From Neonectria sp. B-13 (Eukaryota; Ascomycota; Sordariomycetes; Hypocreales; Nectriaceae): a stretch of 64,000 nucleotides of DNA. Shown piece by piece: positions 21,717-32,043 of this stretch. The notes below the pieces were generated by a model that was given only the letters and a program-made list of their open reading frames with translations, searched no databases and was not told the origin of the DNA. Made by a program: the position numbers and the translations under genes. The stretch covers positions 310,001 to 374,000 of the forward strand of contig NOKP01000026.1 in the NCBI GenBank assembly GCA_002682825.1, written 5' to 3'. The first letter of the stretch is position 1, and each line of letters begins with the position of its first letter.

Positions 21717-24205
21717 GAATGGCGCAGAGTATACGGTACGCGGACATAGCAGGCTCGCTTATCCGGTGTACCAACCCACAATGATACCCATTTGCTTGTT
21801 TTTTTACAATGTACTTTGCACGCCCCAAGCAATTGATGGTGCTTTGTCTGCTTCCCGGTCTGTTGGAAGTTCCCTATTCGGAGTATCCGATGATGGATGA
21901 TGAAGCGTGCGCTTCTCGCGCCGAGATGAAGTTGGAACAAAGATGCTGGGCCACTGTCCGACGAACCCTGTGACAATGACTGGAGCCTTAGCAATGAGTG
22001 ATCTTGCCTCGGGGCCAACGCAGCAACATAAACAAGCAATGCAAGGGAGATACAGAACCCGCCGGGACGCGCAATCACGACAAAGGGGTTTCCCTTCTTC
22101 CAAACCCCACATGGCCGGTGCGCACTGCTTGCCTGGTCGTTTACGGAACTTGCTCTCTTGGACTCGCATGCGGCATACAGGGTCCGAGAATAAGCATGCA
22201 GAGCACCAAGTGGGCTCTGTAAGATGACAGTCTCCGGCGTCACGGACCTAACTCCAACCTCACCCCATCCCTGTCGGCAAAACGGTAGAGACCCATCTTC
22301 AGAAGCTAGGGCTGAGAAGGCTTGGCTTGGAGGGCAGGACTCTTCAGTCTTGGCTGTCGTGTTGATTGTACGCCAAACGCCCGTCCAAGACAACTCTCAT
22401 CTACACCGTACCCTCTGGCTTTGTACGAATACATGTCCTCGCTTCCATGTTGATCCCTGTCACCGCCTACGAGAGACGAGTTTTCAAGTCTAGAAACGGC
22501 CCCCAAATTGTCGTGACGGAATGGATATGTGCTGCATGGTCATGGCCACCTGTACAGTAGTCTTGCATGGGAATTTGACAAGGAGTAAACGAGGCTCGGA
22601 ACTCGGACTTATGTGGACCAAGCCTCAATGGCCAGGGTACGCCAGGCAATAATAAAATCCGTGACATCCTTGAGAAATGCTCCAAGGCAGAGCTGTTCAA
22701 GAAGGACTTAAGAGTTCAGAGCAAGGTGGAAACGGTGTTGATTCAGTGAGCCTATACCAGGATCACAAACGGACAAATCAGAAGTAACAACCCTGAATAA
22801 GTAGTAACCTGGATATACAACTTCGTACCCACTCGCACTTACCATGGTTTGTGGGATGGGCTGAGGTTGTCTATGACGAAAAGAGACGCTCTGGAGGTTG
22901 CAATCATGATCCAAATCCGGCCGAGGATATGTCGCCCCCGCCTTGGTGGTGTAGCCTGCCGATTCTGCCAATTGAGGCTATTCACTTGAAGAAAATAACC
23001 ATCCTGGCCGCTGCCCTGCGTCCTTCATTCAGGTGGCGTTGCCTTGTCAGAGCAACAGCCTCATTGATACGTTGCGAGGGTCGTCTTTAAGCGATGTCAG
23101 GCCGGGGCTGTCACCCGAAATACACAGTCCTTGGCGTCAGCCAAATCAAACAGGACGCTGCCAAGAAGTCAAGAAAAAAGCGGCATTCCCGAACAAAGAA
23201 AGGAGCATGCAACACCCTTGGACAACCCAGCTGGACGCAAGCCCGCGCTGCACCTTGCTTGAGGCCAGAAATTGGACGAGAATAGGCGTTGAGGCTGAGT
23301 GGCCCAGAGATGCGCCACCTAGGCGGCACTGGCTTAGCAAAGTCTTGGAAGCGCAAGTGTAACGTCTAGACGGGCCCGGGCTTGTTAATGGGCTGTTGTT
23401 AGACGCAGGCGAGACGCGGGCTGGTTTTGCATCGTCAATCTCTCGAGCGGGAGACAAACAAGCTTCCGCCGCTTCTGGGTTCCAGAGCCCTTGTGGTACA
23501 ATTATGGCGTTGCAGATTATATCCCAGCGACTGGGGCGCAACTCACCAACGGCGCCCGATGCCTGTCAAGTGGAAATTCTCTCGACGGATGCAGAACCAG
23601 GGCTCCCCAGCTCCAGCCTTATTCTCGAATACAAGGATGGCATCCCGCAGCTTGCTGAGAGACATGGGCGCTCACTAGCTGGGCGGTGGCAGCCTCCGCC
23701 CAATAACATCCATGCTGCCCAGCCTTTTCGTGTCGACGCGATGCCCTCGTGCCCTTGAGATGCAGAGGGCTAATGCTATGTGTCATGTTCCAGCCCGAGA
23801 GTAATACTCGCTAAAGCACTGAACTCTTTTCCAACACCTCGCAACCAAGCCGATTGGCGGGATACCGGGAATATCACCATTGCCACCGTTACCTTATGCA
23901 TCGAGCTGAGTCCCTCCTCAGAAAAGGCGGAGACTCTTAATCCCAGAAGGCTCAGGGTCTACTCTCTACTGCGTACTCCGTATTGGTAATGTTGTTCAGC
24001 AGGCTAGGCTTGCAAGTACGGGGGGTGCTATCATCCTCGTGCTGGGGCAGACTCGCCAACTGCGTTTAAATGAAAGAGCCGCAACCCCATCCGCCTTCTA
24101 GGGCTGATCTCCTCGTTCCTCCGTTTCTCAGTCTGGGCATAACTTACACTCGTTCACCATTCTCACTAAGCGGTCTGCTCGGCGACTATTCCAACTATCT
24201 CAACC
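21717..24205. other. intergenic, 2.5 kb
   Basis: No gene I can support. A 282-codon minus-strand frame (21545-22393) overlaps the FTA1-like 3' end and is rejected. The last 150 bp form the C/T-rich leader of the next gene. Confidence 0.55.
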
Positions 24206-25267
24206 ATGTCCAACTCCAGTGAGGCCGTGGCCGAGTACTGGATGTTCAGTTGCCCTGACGGCGGTAACTTTTACATCTGCGAGGACGACGACGCCGAGTT
24301 CGTAGGATGTTGCAAAAGCAATCCCTGCGGTACAAACAAGGGCGTCTGTCCAGACGGCGAGTTGCGGACAACCAGCTTCGACGGTGACAAGTATCTCGAG
24401 ATGCCCCCGCAGGTCTGCGATGACGGGGGGCTTTGGTACACCTGCAAGTTCAACAACTCGCCGTTCATGGGATGTTGCACCGCGAACGCTTGCGCCGAGG
24501 GAGCCTGCGCTCGGGAGCAGCTGGCACCGGCTGTTCTAGCGGAGAGCGGGAAGAATCGAGTCGGTATCCTGGAGCCCTCCGGCCTCGCGACCTCAACGGC
24601 CACTTCGGGCTCCAGCAGCACGGCGTCGGCATCGGAGAAGGCAACGACCTCTGCTGCAGCCGATGACGGGGATTCGGGAGGCCTGAGCACCGGGGCCATC
24701 GCCGGCATCGCTGCTGGTGCCGGTGGCCTTGCCTTGGTCATCTTGGGCTTCTTGGTCTGGAAGTTCTGCTGGGTTCCGCGGAAGCGAAAGCAAACGCAGA
24801 CCGTCCAGAAGGTCGAGCAGAGCGGATTCTCGCCGCCACAGTCCGAGTACCCCGGCTCTCCTGGCACCTTTGTTTCCCAGCAGACGCCCATGAGCCAGTA
24901 CCAGCGTATGTAAACCCCTCCAAGGCCGATGTCGAGACGTCGCTTACTGATATGATGTTCTGCAGCCTCTTTCGCGTCGACTCCAACGATGGTGCCTCAC
25001 TACCCGAGCGGAGTATCTATGGACACGTACAGCAAGGTCTCGCCGCAGACGGCAACCTTCGAACGGCCGGTCAGCACCTTCTCCGACGCCAGCTCGGTCC
25101 CCAACAGAGGCTACGCGCAGCCGTACTCCATGCCGCCGATGCATCCGGTGCAGGAGTTGGACGGCACGACGAGCGTGCCGCAGGAGCTGAGCACGGGACA
25201 GGAGCAGCAGATGTTCCACGACCAAGCGGCCAGTCCGCGAGAGAACGATCTCGGAATATCTCGATAG
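24206..25267 (+). CDS. single-pass membrane protein with two GGxxYxC...GCC cysteine modules
   Basis: Exons 24206-24905 and 24966-25267 (333 aa). The N-terminal region contains two related modules: CPDGGNFYIC...FVGCCKSNPC (about 15-40) and CDDGGLWYTC...FMGCCTANAC (about 72-97), each with five cysteines, including a CC pair. A Ser/Thr/Ala-rich stalk follows, then a Gly/Ala-rich membrane helix (about 171-192: GAIAGIAAGAGGLALVILGF) and a basic cytoplasmic tail (PRKRK) rich in Ser/Pro/Gln. There is no N-terminal signal peptide, so the single helix probably acts as a signal anchor with the modules outside. The layout recalls wall-stress sensors (Wsc, Mid2), but the cysteine module is different. Role unknown; surface sensor or adhesin is inference. 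Confidence 0.85.
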
Positions 25268-27697
25268 AGCGACGGCTACAACTCGGGGTTTGGGATATGA
25301 GTTGTCGCGTGCGGCGGGGGTGTGGTAATATGGCAACGGGTGTTGGTACTTGGTACTGTTAGCAAAGGCGTTCTGGGGGTGTGTTCGATATAAGTCGTCA
25401 TGGCTAAAGAATAATCGGGTCGTTTAGAGGTCACTAATTGAAGGGGATGACTTCAACTGTTGGTGCATCTGTGATGAACGATGTGCATGATGTGGTTCGA
25501 GAAAGGAGATTCTGGTCAACGCTCCATGCAAGCTCTGTGAAGGACCTAGTGCTATCTCCTGGGGAAGCAGTGAAACGACGCGGGACGAGACGATGCCGGC
25601 GATGCCTCAGCTTGGCGCCTCAACAACGGCGCAGCCAACAGTGAGATAGCTAATGAATCGTGCCCCCCACATGATTAGCTCGAGAAAAAGAAGAAACGAA
25701 AGAAAAGGCTCATCTGTTCCGTGTCTCAGAAACCTTAGATGGGGAGTGATGGACAGACTTGCCAACCGGAGCGCTGCGAGAGGTCACCGTCAAGAGCACA
25801 GCCTCCAAACCGACAGGGGAAATGTCCCGTCCCGCCCTCAATTTATGCTTATTCGGTTAGTGGCAACGACTCCCGGTAGTTGGAACATGAATCAAGAAGG
25901 TGGACAGAGGAGAGAGGGAGAGAGAGAAACGTGCGGCAATAATTTGGTGGCTGGGTGTGGAGGGACGAGCCGCGCAATGTGGCCAATAGATGCCAGATCG
26001 GTTGGGTGAGAACCAAGAGCTACTCGAGATTGCGGAGTAAGTGGCATCTTGGGGGTTCGACAAGCTTGCCACAGTCCAGGATTTGAAGTTGGATGCTGCG
26101 CCTCGAAATGGGGCATTTGGTCGTCATGTCCGGGACGCTTGGGCTGGTCTAGGTACGCACATCGGGCAAGGGGAGATGGGCTTGACAGCGGTGAGGAAAA
26201 AGGTAGATTGGAGATAGAGTACATAGGTAACAAGCTCTGCAATTCTTGGCCTCGAAAGTCGGTGGTGCAGATAGACTGTGTTTGGATGTATGAAGCGGAT
26301 GGAAAACGTTGGACGAGGGGTTTGCGTCTTGGTTCTCCGTGAGATCTGACGTCGGCGGAAAACAACAAGAGTAAAGAGCTAAACCGCCGCGTGATCAAAG
26401 CGTGCGTCGCAAAGGGACTCGGCAATGCGGACGATCGGCTCAAGAAGCTTGTTTTTCTCTATTCATGCGCCCAACGCACCAGTTGCAGCCGAGAATGCCT
26501 GGTTCAAGGATGGAGAGATGCCGGTGACGAGTGGTGGAAGCGAGCGGTGCTGCATCCGTGTATTTTGGCGGTGGGTTCATGGGTTGGCGATTCGAGAGGG
26601 AAGGCTACGATACTGCTTTACTTGGGAGCAATTAAAACATCCAATGGACGAAAGAACCAAAGCATCACGAGTCTTGGCGTCGTCGGGGAGTTTCCAGCTT
26701 CGCGGTCCTCTCCACTCCCGGGCCGCGGGGCTTGTTTAGGGAAAGGATCCACACGGACTGCGACGCGGCCGTTGCGAACACAAGCAACAGAGACAAAATA
26801 CAAAGGGACGGGGGATTCGTCCAATGGTGAAGATGGAGCAGGTCACTGGGAAGTTGGCAAGGAATCTAATCTGAGGGCGCCGTCTTGGCGCCGAACCCTC
26901 CCCCCAAAATTGATTGAGTGTTACTTTTTTTCCTTGGGGGGGTTTCATATTTTATCTCCGGGCCATAGCCGGAGCTGCCGACTTGCCGGGTCCCGAGATG
27001 ATTTTTCTTTTTTCTTTGGGGGCGAAATGGGTGGGAAGGGGGGGGTCTTGAAGCCCTGATAGTAACAGCTGGGCTTTTTTTCTCTTAGACGGTACACGGG
27101 GGATTTCACACATGTCGTGAGTGCCAGTGAAGGCGAATGACTTCTCTAAAGACGTCATCGCCCCCCGGGAGAGACGGCCAAAACGGAAAGACGAGACAGA
27201 ATGGAGATGGAATCGTGGCGGCTCGACGGTCTGCTGCGGCCAAATGCCAAGCCTCGTGCGAGCAGGGATGCGTAGTGGCGGGCTCTCGAACGACCAAGAA
27301 AAAAAGGCCGGTTTGGAAATAACTAGGTAAGGTCTAGCTAGGCCTATGGGATAAAGGGTGGTTGCTCTCTTGCTTCTTTTTTTCCCTTTCCTGCGAGAAG
27401 ACGAGAACCATGAATGAGTATTCTGCTTCCGACTCTGCTTCTACCCTTCCGCTTCCGTTTCCGTTTCTGCTTCCGATGAACACAAACACTGGGCTCACAT
27501 CTCCGCGCGGCCGCCTCTGCCTCAGATCCGCCACTACGCCTCGCTATTCTCTGTTCTTCTGTTGAAGAGGGACGACGGCCGTAATCTCCATCTTACCGCG
27601 GTTGGGTACTGACTGGGTAGAAAAACACGGGGGAACGGCGCTCTCAACAGCACATAGCTAGTAGCCCTCGCATCTTTCAAGTCCTCAGCTTGCCAGC
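25268..27697. other. intergenic, 2.4 kb
   Basis: Long stretch without a supported gene. Open frames at 25892-26443 (-) and 26391-27059 (+) have no family resemblance. It holds a G-quadruplex-type motif (27018-27045) and a CTTCCG/CGTTTC microsatellite-like tract at about 27427-27476. Confidence 0.5.
27018..27045 (+). other. putative G-quadruplex motif
   Basis: Four G-runs: G5 (27018-27022), G3 (27029-27031), G3 (27033-27035) and G8 (27038-27045), with loops of 6, 1 and 2 bases. It satisfies the usual G3+N1-7 pattern. It lies ~650 bp upstream of the next start codon. Confidence 0.5.
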
Positions 27698-28490
27698 ATG
27701 AAGGTCATCGTCACCGGCGCAACCGGCCTCGTGGGCAAGGAAATCGTCCGCCAGTGCCTCGCCGACCCGCGCATCACCAAGCTGGTCATCCTCACCCGGC
27801 GGGCCGTGTCCATGGACGTCGAGAGCCACCCCAAGACGGAGGTGGTGATGCACCAGGACTTTTCGCGGTATTCGGACGACCTGCTGCGGCGGTTGCAAGG
27901 GGCGTCGGCGTGTTTATGGTAAGGGCACCTCTTCTTCTTCTATTATTTGCCCTTCTCTTCCCATGCGTGGATGGATGTTTGTTTACTCACTTATCCCAAG
28001 GGCCATCGGCGGAAAACCTGACCAACAGGACGCCGACAAGGACATGCTTCACAGAGTCGCGGTGGAATTCCCCCTCGCCGCCGCCAAGGCCATGAGCGAC
28101 GCCATCGCCGCCAAGGCCCCCGCAACTGGAACCGCAGCGGGAGTCTCGCCGTCCAAGTTCAACTTCGTCTTCTGCAGCTCCAAGTCCGCGTCGGCCCCGT
28201 CCAAGGCCGCCGCGCTGCTCTTCCTCAGCGACCCGCGCCGCCTGCGGGGCGAGGCCGAGAAGGGTCTCTGCGACCTGGCCGACGCCAACCCGCTGTCCTT
28301 TGCCGTCTGGATCCTGCGGCCCGCCGGCATCGCCACCGCCGGAGATGCCGCCCCCAAGCGGAGGCGCCTCGTCGGACGGAGCTCCAGCGCCGCCATCGAC
28401 GCGCCGCAGCTGGCCAAGGCCGCGGTCAAGGTGGCCCTCGAGGGCTGGAAGGACCGCGTGGTCGACAACGACGCGCTGTTGAAGATGTGA
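27698..28490 (+). CDS. Rossmann-fold NAD(P)-binding protein (HTATIP2/Fmp52-like), paralogue of 57916-58677
   Basis: Exons 27698-27918 and 28001-28490 (236 aa), the intron lying within a Trp codon. The N-terminus MKVIVTGATGLVGKEIVRQ is the TGxxGxxG dinucleotide motif of extended/atypical short-chain dehydrogenases; LVILTRRAV and FSRYSDDLLRRLQGASACLW follow. The C-terminal half keeps strands such as FNFVFCSS and WILRPAGI. The usual active-site YxxxK is not evident: the segment after the SS motif is Ala/Ser-rich and low in complexity. About half of the first 70 residues match the gene at 57916, but the second halves diverge strongly. Substrate unknown; possibly a binding rather than catalytic protein. 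Confidence 0.8.
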
Positions 28491-28971
28491 TTGTACTGCA
28501 CTGCACTGCTCTGGGCTGTACCATGGACGGGGGGTGCCCTGTACGATAGCGTGGTTAGGTGGTTAGCGTCGAGGCATCATCACCATGATGGCATAATTAA
28601 CCCGAGACCTTTTTTGTGGGCGGAGCAACCAAAACACCAACCACCACCAAGACGGGTATTCTGGATCACGACTGTTACGATTACTTATAGATTGATACTT
28701 GCGGCGTTGGAGACGGGCATTTGCGCTTCCTTCTTTCCTTCTTTCCTCTTCCTTATCCTTCTTCCTTCGTCCCTTACATATTGCATTTCAACGAAACCAC
28801 ATCGTCACCACCATAACCTCGGATTGAGTCTGCATCCAGAGACCCTTTGGGTGAACCTAAATCCAAATTATTATTTTTTACACCGTCAAAACACCAAACA
28901 CCTTAATCATGCCGTGTCCGGTCCACCAAGCTGCATAGGCTAGGGTCTTTGAATTCCAAAACTGCAAAGCT
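28491..28971. other. intergenic between convergent genes
   Basis: 3' flanks of the Rossmann gene and the small minus-strand unknown. Nothing further recognised. Confidence 0.5.
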
Positions 28972-29580
28972 TCAACTCTGCTCCCCTCCCTCATCCATGC
29001 CGTACTCCATAATCACAATCCGCCGGGGTTGTGATGGTTGGTCCGGAAACCTGATTCCGTATCGCGCCACGCTGCAAGATGCTGACGGCGACGCCAACGC
29101 CGACGCTGGTGCTGGTTCGGCTGCGGTAGTAGAAGGGCGGTCTTGAGACGGGTAGGCCATCCGCTGCGTCAATGTAAGCGCCCTGTTGTTTTCTCCTCGG
29201 CCATGTCTATCCTCAGATGGCAACAGAGCAGCGAAGCACCGCGGCCAACAAAGCGGCCAGCATCCCACATCCTCCTCTTCCTCGCTGCTGCCCACCCTTC
29301 TAAACCGTTCCAACCTACTCCGCATCGCCATCCACGTCGTATAGTCTAAGTTGTACGACGAAACGCGCCAGACACGATACATGGAGTATCCTTCAGAATT
29401 GGTCGACACCGCGTCGCTCGGCACGACAACGTCGGGTGTGAAGCTCCGGGGCGTCGAGTGGTACCCGCCCTGGCAAGTGCAGCGCACGCCGTCGCACATT
29501 TCGTACGAGTCGGAGCTGCGGGCGGATGACGTTTGGGAGGAGGAGTCTTCGTGGTGGGCTTTGGGGAGCGTGCAAGACAT
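28972..29580 (-). CDS. small protein of unknown function
   Basis: 202-codon open frame read from ATG at 29580. The first ~90 codons end mostly in C or G, as in the well-supported genes here, while the overlapping plus-strand frame lacks this, which is the main reason to call it. It is Ser/Asp-rich at the N-terminus, has a short cysteine patch (GVRCTCQGG), an RVWRVSSYNLDYTTW stretch and an acidic run followed by WPLCWPRC. No signal peptide, membrane helix or family recognised; the C-terminal third has weaker bias and the model could include an intron or end earlier. It is divergent from the small membrane-protein gene at 30090. Confidence 0.4.
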   Translation of the reverse strand: MSCTLPKAHHEDSSSQTSSARSSDSYEMCDGVRCTCQGGYHSTPRSFTPDVVVPSDAVSTNSEGYSMYRVWRVSSYNLDYTTWMAMRSRLERFRRVGSSEEEEDVGCWPLCWPRCFAALLPSEDRHGRGENNRALTLTQRMAYPSQDRPSTTAAEPAPASALASPSASCSVARYGIRFPDQPSQPRRIVIMEYGMDEGGEQS

Positions 29581-30089
29581 CCTGGAGGGCAGAGGCTTGT
29601 TCTCGTGGGTGTGCTCCTTGAGCTATTGTTCATTGGCGACGTCGAGTTTCGATGTTGCTTCTTTGGGATGGAACGACAAGAACTACCAGGTTCGTCATAG
29701 GTCGCAAGAAATAGAAGGATGGCTGTTGATATTGTTTTCATCGGCCACGAAGGAGCAGATCTGGCCATATCTGCGTCCTTGACCTGCAAGGTGCCGTCGT
29801 GTCAACACAGGTACTGAGAGTTTACAGCGATTCCATGGTCACGATGGGACGCGGAAATCTCAGTTTGCAAAGGCAGATCCGGCCGTCCAGGTATATCAAG
29901 TTTGCCATACGGAGATAGATCCAACTACCCTTTTATACATGAATCCTTCACCACTTCTCAATTCCCTCCACAATCTCTCTCGACATATCAACCCAACTCA
30001 CCGATATTCAACTTCACAACTACCCTCCCAAAGTCGCTCCCCCTTCATCTGTCAGCCTACTACCCCACAAGCAAGCATCACTGCAAACC
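29581..30089. other. divergent promoter region, 0.5 kb
   Basis: Lies between the minus-strand small unknown and the plus-strand small membrane protein. The 150 bp before 30090 are C/A-rich, as in the leaders of the next two small genes. Confidence 0.5.
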
Positions 30090-30503
30090 ATGGACTGCCT
30101 GTTCTCCTGCCCGCCCAAACACTCCCCCAACTTTAACCTAGGTTACTGGGCAACCGCAACAAGCCGCGGCTGGATCTACACGTACGCGTTCCTCGCCACG
30201 GCCGTGTTGATCCTGGCGCTGCTCTGGAGCCGGAGCAGGCTGCGGCGATACCGGTTCGCGCGGGCGAAGCGGCGTGTTGTCGTCGATGTCGAAAGAGGCA
30301 CCCCGGAGGATGTCGCGCTCCGCATCCCAGCGCCCGCTGTCGAGGCGTCTTGGCGACAGGGTCGTAGCCGTCGGACGGAGAGTGTTGAGATGATGCGGAT
30401 GAGCAATGCAGCAGCCGCACGGAGATCGTGGGAGTGCAGGCAGCCGTACAGAATGCGCGAACAACTTCCTTCTTACGAAGATGCGATGCAGTACCAGAGA
30501 TGA
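30090..30503 (+). CDS. small single-pass membrane protein with C-terminal LPSY motif
   Basis: 137 aa, single exon. A short cysteine-containing N-terminus (MDCLFSCPPKHS) is followed by one strong membrane helix (about 27-46, WIYTYAFLATAVLILALLW), then a very basic stretch (RSRLRRYRFARAKRR) that predicts a cytoplasmic C-terminus. The tail ends EQLPSYEDAMQYQR; LPSY is a variant of the PPxY/LPxY motif bound by the WW domains of Nedd4/Rsp5 ubiquitin ligases, often followed by acidic residues as here. First of three small membrane-protein genes on the same strand within 1.7 kb. Function unknown. Confidence 0.7.
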   Translation: MDCLFSCPPKHSPNFNLGYWATATSRGWIYTYAFLATAVLILALLWSRSRLRRYRFARAKRRVVVDVERGTPEDVALRIPAPAVEASWRQGRSRRTESVEMMRMSNAAAARRSWECRQPYRMREQLPSYEDAMQYQR

Positions 30504-30803
30504 ACGAGACGGGGGACTATGAAGATTATCTCGGCTACGTACTGCATAGACAAGTTATAAATCAGGACAACTGTTCACATGGCCTCGTCTTCATCAATAG
30601 GACTCGCATGTTTAACCGCAAATTCCCGTCAAGCTCCACGGCCAGAAGTGTATCTCCAAAGCTTCATTCGGGCGGTTGAAGAAGTATATAAGTTCGCTGT
30701 AAGCCCGGCTGCACCTCAACATGGCCCGTATCTGTACATACAACATAATCCAACATCCCAAAGACACGACTACTACAAGAAACCCCCAAACACCACCACC
30801 ACG
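30504..30803. other. short intergenic gap in small membrane-protein cluster
   Basis: 300 bp with a TATATAAG string at 30685-30692, about 115 bp before the next ATG, that could serve as a TATA box, followed by a C/A-rich leader. Confidence 0.45.
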
Positions 30804-31121
30804 ATGGACCATGCGAACCGCCCCTCCGACCAGCCTGCCTTCATCGAAGCCCTTCCAGACCCATATAAACGTTCCACGGGCTTGGACGACGTGGTGACCA
30901 ACCTATCGCTCTGCGTGGACATTGCGCTGCTCTTCGCCATCTTCGCGCTAATTGTCCTCGGCATGGGCTGGGGCATCTGCGTCTTTATGAGGAGGAGGGT
31001 CAAGAAGCGCGAGGATGAGGAGAAGCTGGGACACGAGATGACGCCGCCCGGCTTTGCTCGAGGGAGCCAGGATAAAAGCGTGGGAAGTGTGGCTGCCACG
31101 GTGCCGAGATCGATGGTCTAA
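30804..31121 (+). CDS. small single-pass membrane protein
   Basis: 105 aa, single exon, ATG in CACCACGATGG. A polar N-terminus (with LPDPYKR) leads to a membrane helix at about 36-57 (DIALLFAIFALIVLGMGWGICVF), then MRRRVKKREDEEKLGHEMTPPG, a positively charged stop-transfer sequence. The tail is Ser/Gly/Val-rich. No signal peptide. The pattern helix-RRRVKK-charged helix-G-H/E-M recurs in the next gene, suggesting distant duplication. Function unknown. Confidence 0.65.
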   Translation: MDHANRPSDQPAFIEALPDPYKRSTGLDDVVTNLSLCVDIALLFAIFALIVLGMGWGICVFMRRRVKKREDEEKLGHEMTPPGFARGSQDKSVGSVAATVPRSMV

Positions 31122-31407
31122 CGGCCCAGAGGACTTGAGGACAGCAGGGTGAAGGACCCGGAGGATAGAGTGGTCGACTTGGGCGGAGTGATCGGAGAAA
31201 GGGAGAGGATGGAAATTGACTCTGCATCTACCTTTGCGGCCTGTAAACTTATATACATACTCTTCAAGCCCACCGTTGATACATCATCCCTCTCTCCTCT
31301 CCATCTACTGCAACCAAACCGTTCCCAACCCACAAGCTTAAGCCTTCTTCTTCAACGCTTAAATCACCACCAAGAGCATTAAATCCTATCGAAACAAATC
31401 TGTCAAC

Positions 31408-31794
31408 ATGCAGGTCCAACGAGTCGACTACACAAGCTCCGCCTACGGCCACTCTCGCGTCCCGTCTCTCCTCCAGGACGGCACCAAGGTCCTCCAGCGC
31501 AAGACCTTCCACAAGACAGTGCCCCTCATAACCAGCATTTTCATCGTCGGGCTGGTCCTCTGTTTCATCGGTGCATTCGTGGTGGTCTTGACCCACCGCC
31601 GTGTTCGCAAAGTCGATCGTCTGACGCACAAGTTGGAGACGGGCATGGAGCTTGAGGACTTTGGCCGGGATGTCGAGAGCCAAAAGACTACTTCGGCACC
31701 CGGCGATGGCGACTTAGTGGCGACTTTGAACACCCCATGGAATGTTGTCCGAGGGATCTTCAAGAAGGATTCTGTTGGGGGGATCAGATTGTGA
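31408..31794 (+). CDS. small single-pass membrane protein, similar layout to the preceding gene
   Basis: 128 aa, single exon. N-terminal polar segment, membrane helix at about 41-62 (ITSIFIVGLVLCFIGAFVVVL), then THRRVRKVDRLTHKLETGMELEDFG, which parallels MRRRVKK...EKLGHEM in the upstream protein. The tail contains acidic residues and ends basic (FKKDSVGGIRL). A CTTATATACATACTC string lies at about 31250, some 160 bp upstream of the ATG. Third of the tandem small membrane-protein genes. Function unknown. Confidence 0.65.
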   Translation: MQVQRVDYTSSAYGHSRVPSLLQDGTKVLQRKTFHKTVPLITSIFIVGLVLCFIGAFVVVLTHRRVRKVDRLTHKLETGMELEDFGRDVESQKTTSAPGDGDLVATLNTPWNVVRGIFKKDSVGGIRL

Positions 31795-32043
31795 GAGATT
31801 CCAGATGCAAGGGTATAAGACGGTGGAATGGCTAGTTGGAGCGGAAAAGTCCAGGGTAGCCGAAGTTCGTTTACTGCCAAGAGGCGTTATAGACTGTCAA
31901 CGTCTTCAATTTCAAATATTCGGTATTAAACTATGCTAAAATTGCCACGGTTTTCTCTAAATATCACCCAAGGACAAGAAATGGGTTGTCATAGGCAGAA
32001 GTGGTTCACATCTTTTTCTCGTGGACATCCGACAACTACATTT

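Noticed and set aside
21545..22393. 282-codon minus-strand open frame
   Set aside because: Overlaps the end of the FTA1-like gene; amino-acid composition and codon endings are not coding-like; no family motif.
25892..26443. 183-codon minus-strand open frame
   Set aside because: Ser/Pro/Leu-rich composition without motifs; no codon bias like the supported genes.
26391..27059. 222-codon plus-strand open frame
   Set aside because: No family resemblance, mixed codon endings, competing minus-strand frames of similar length.
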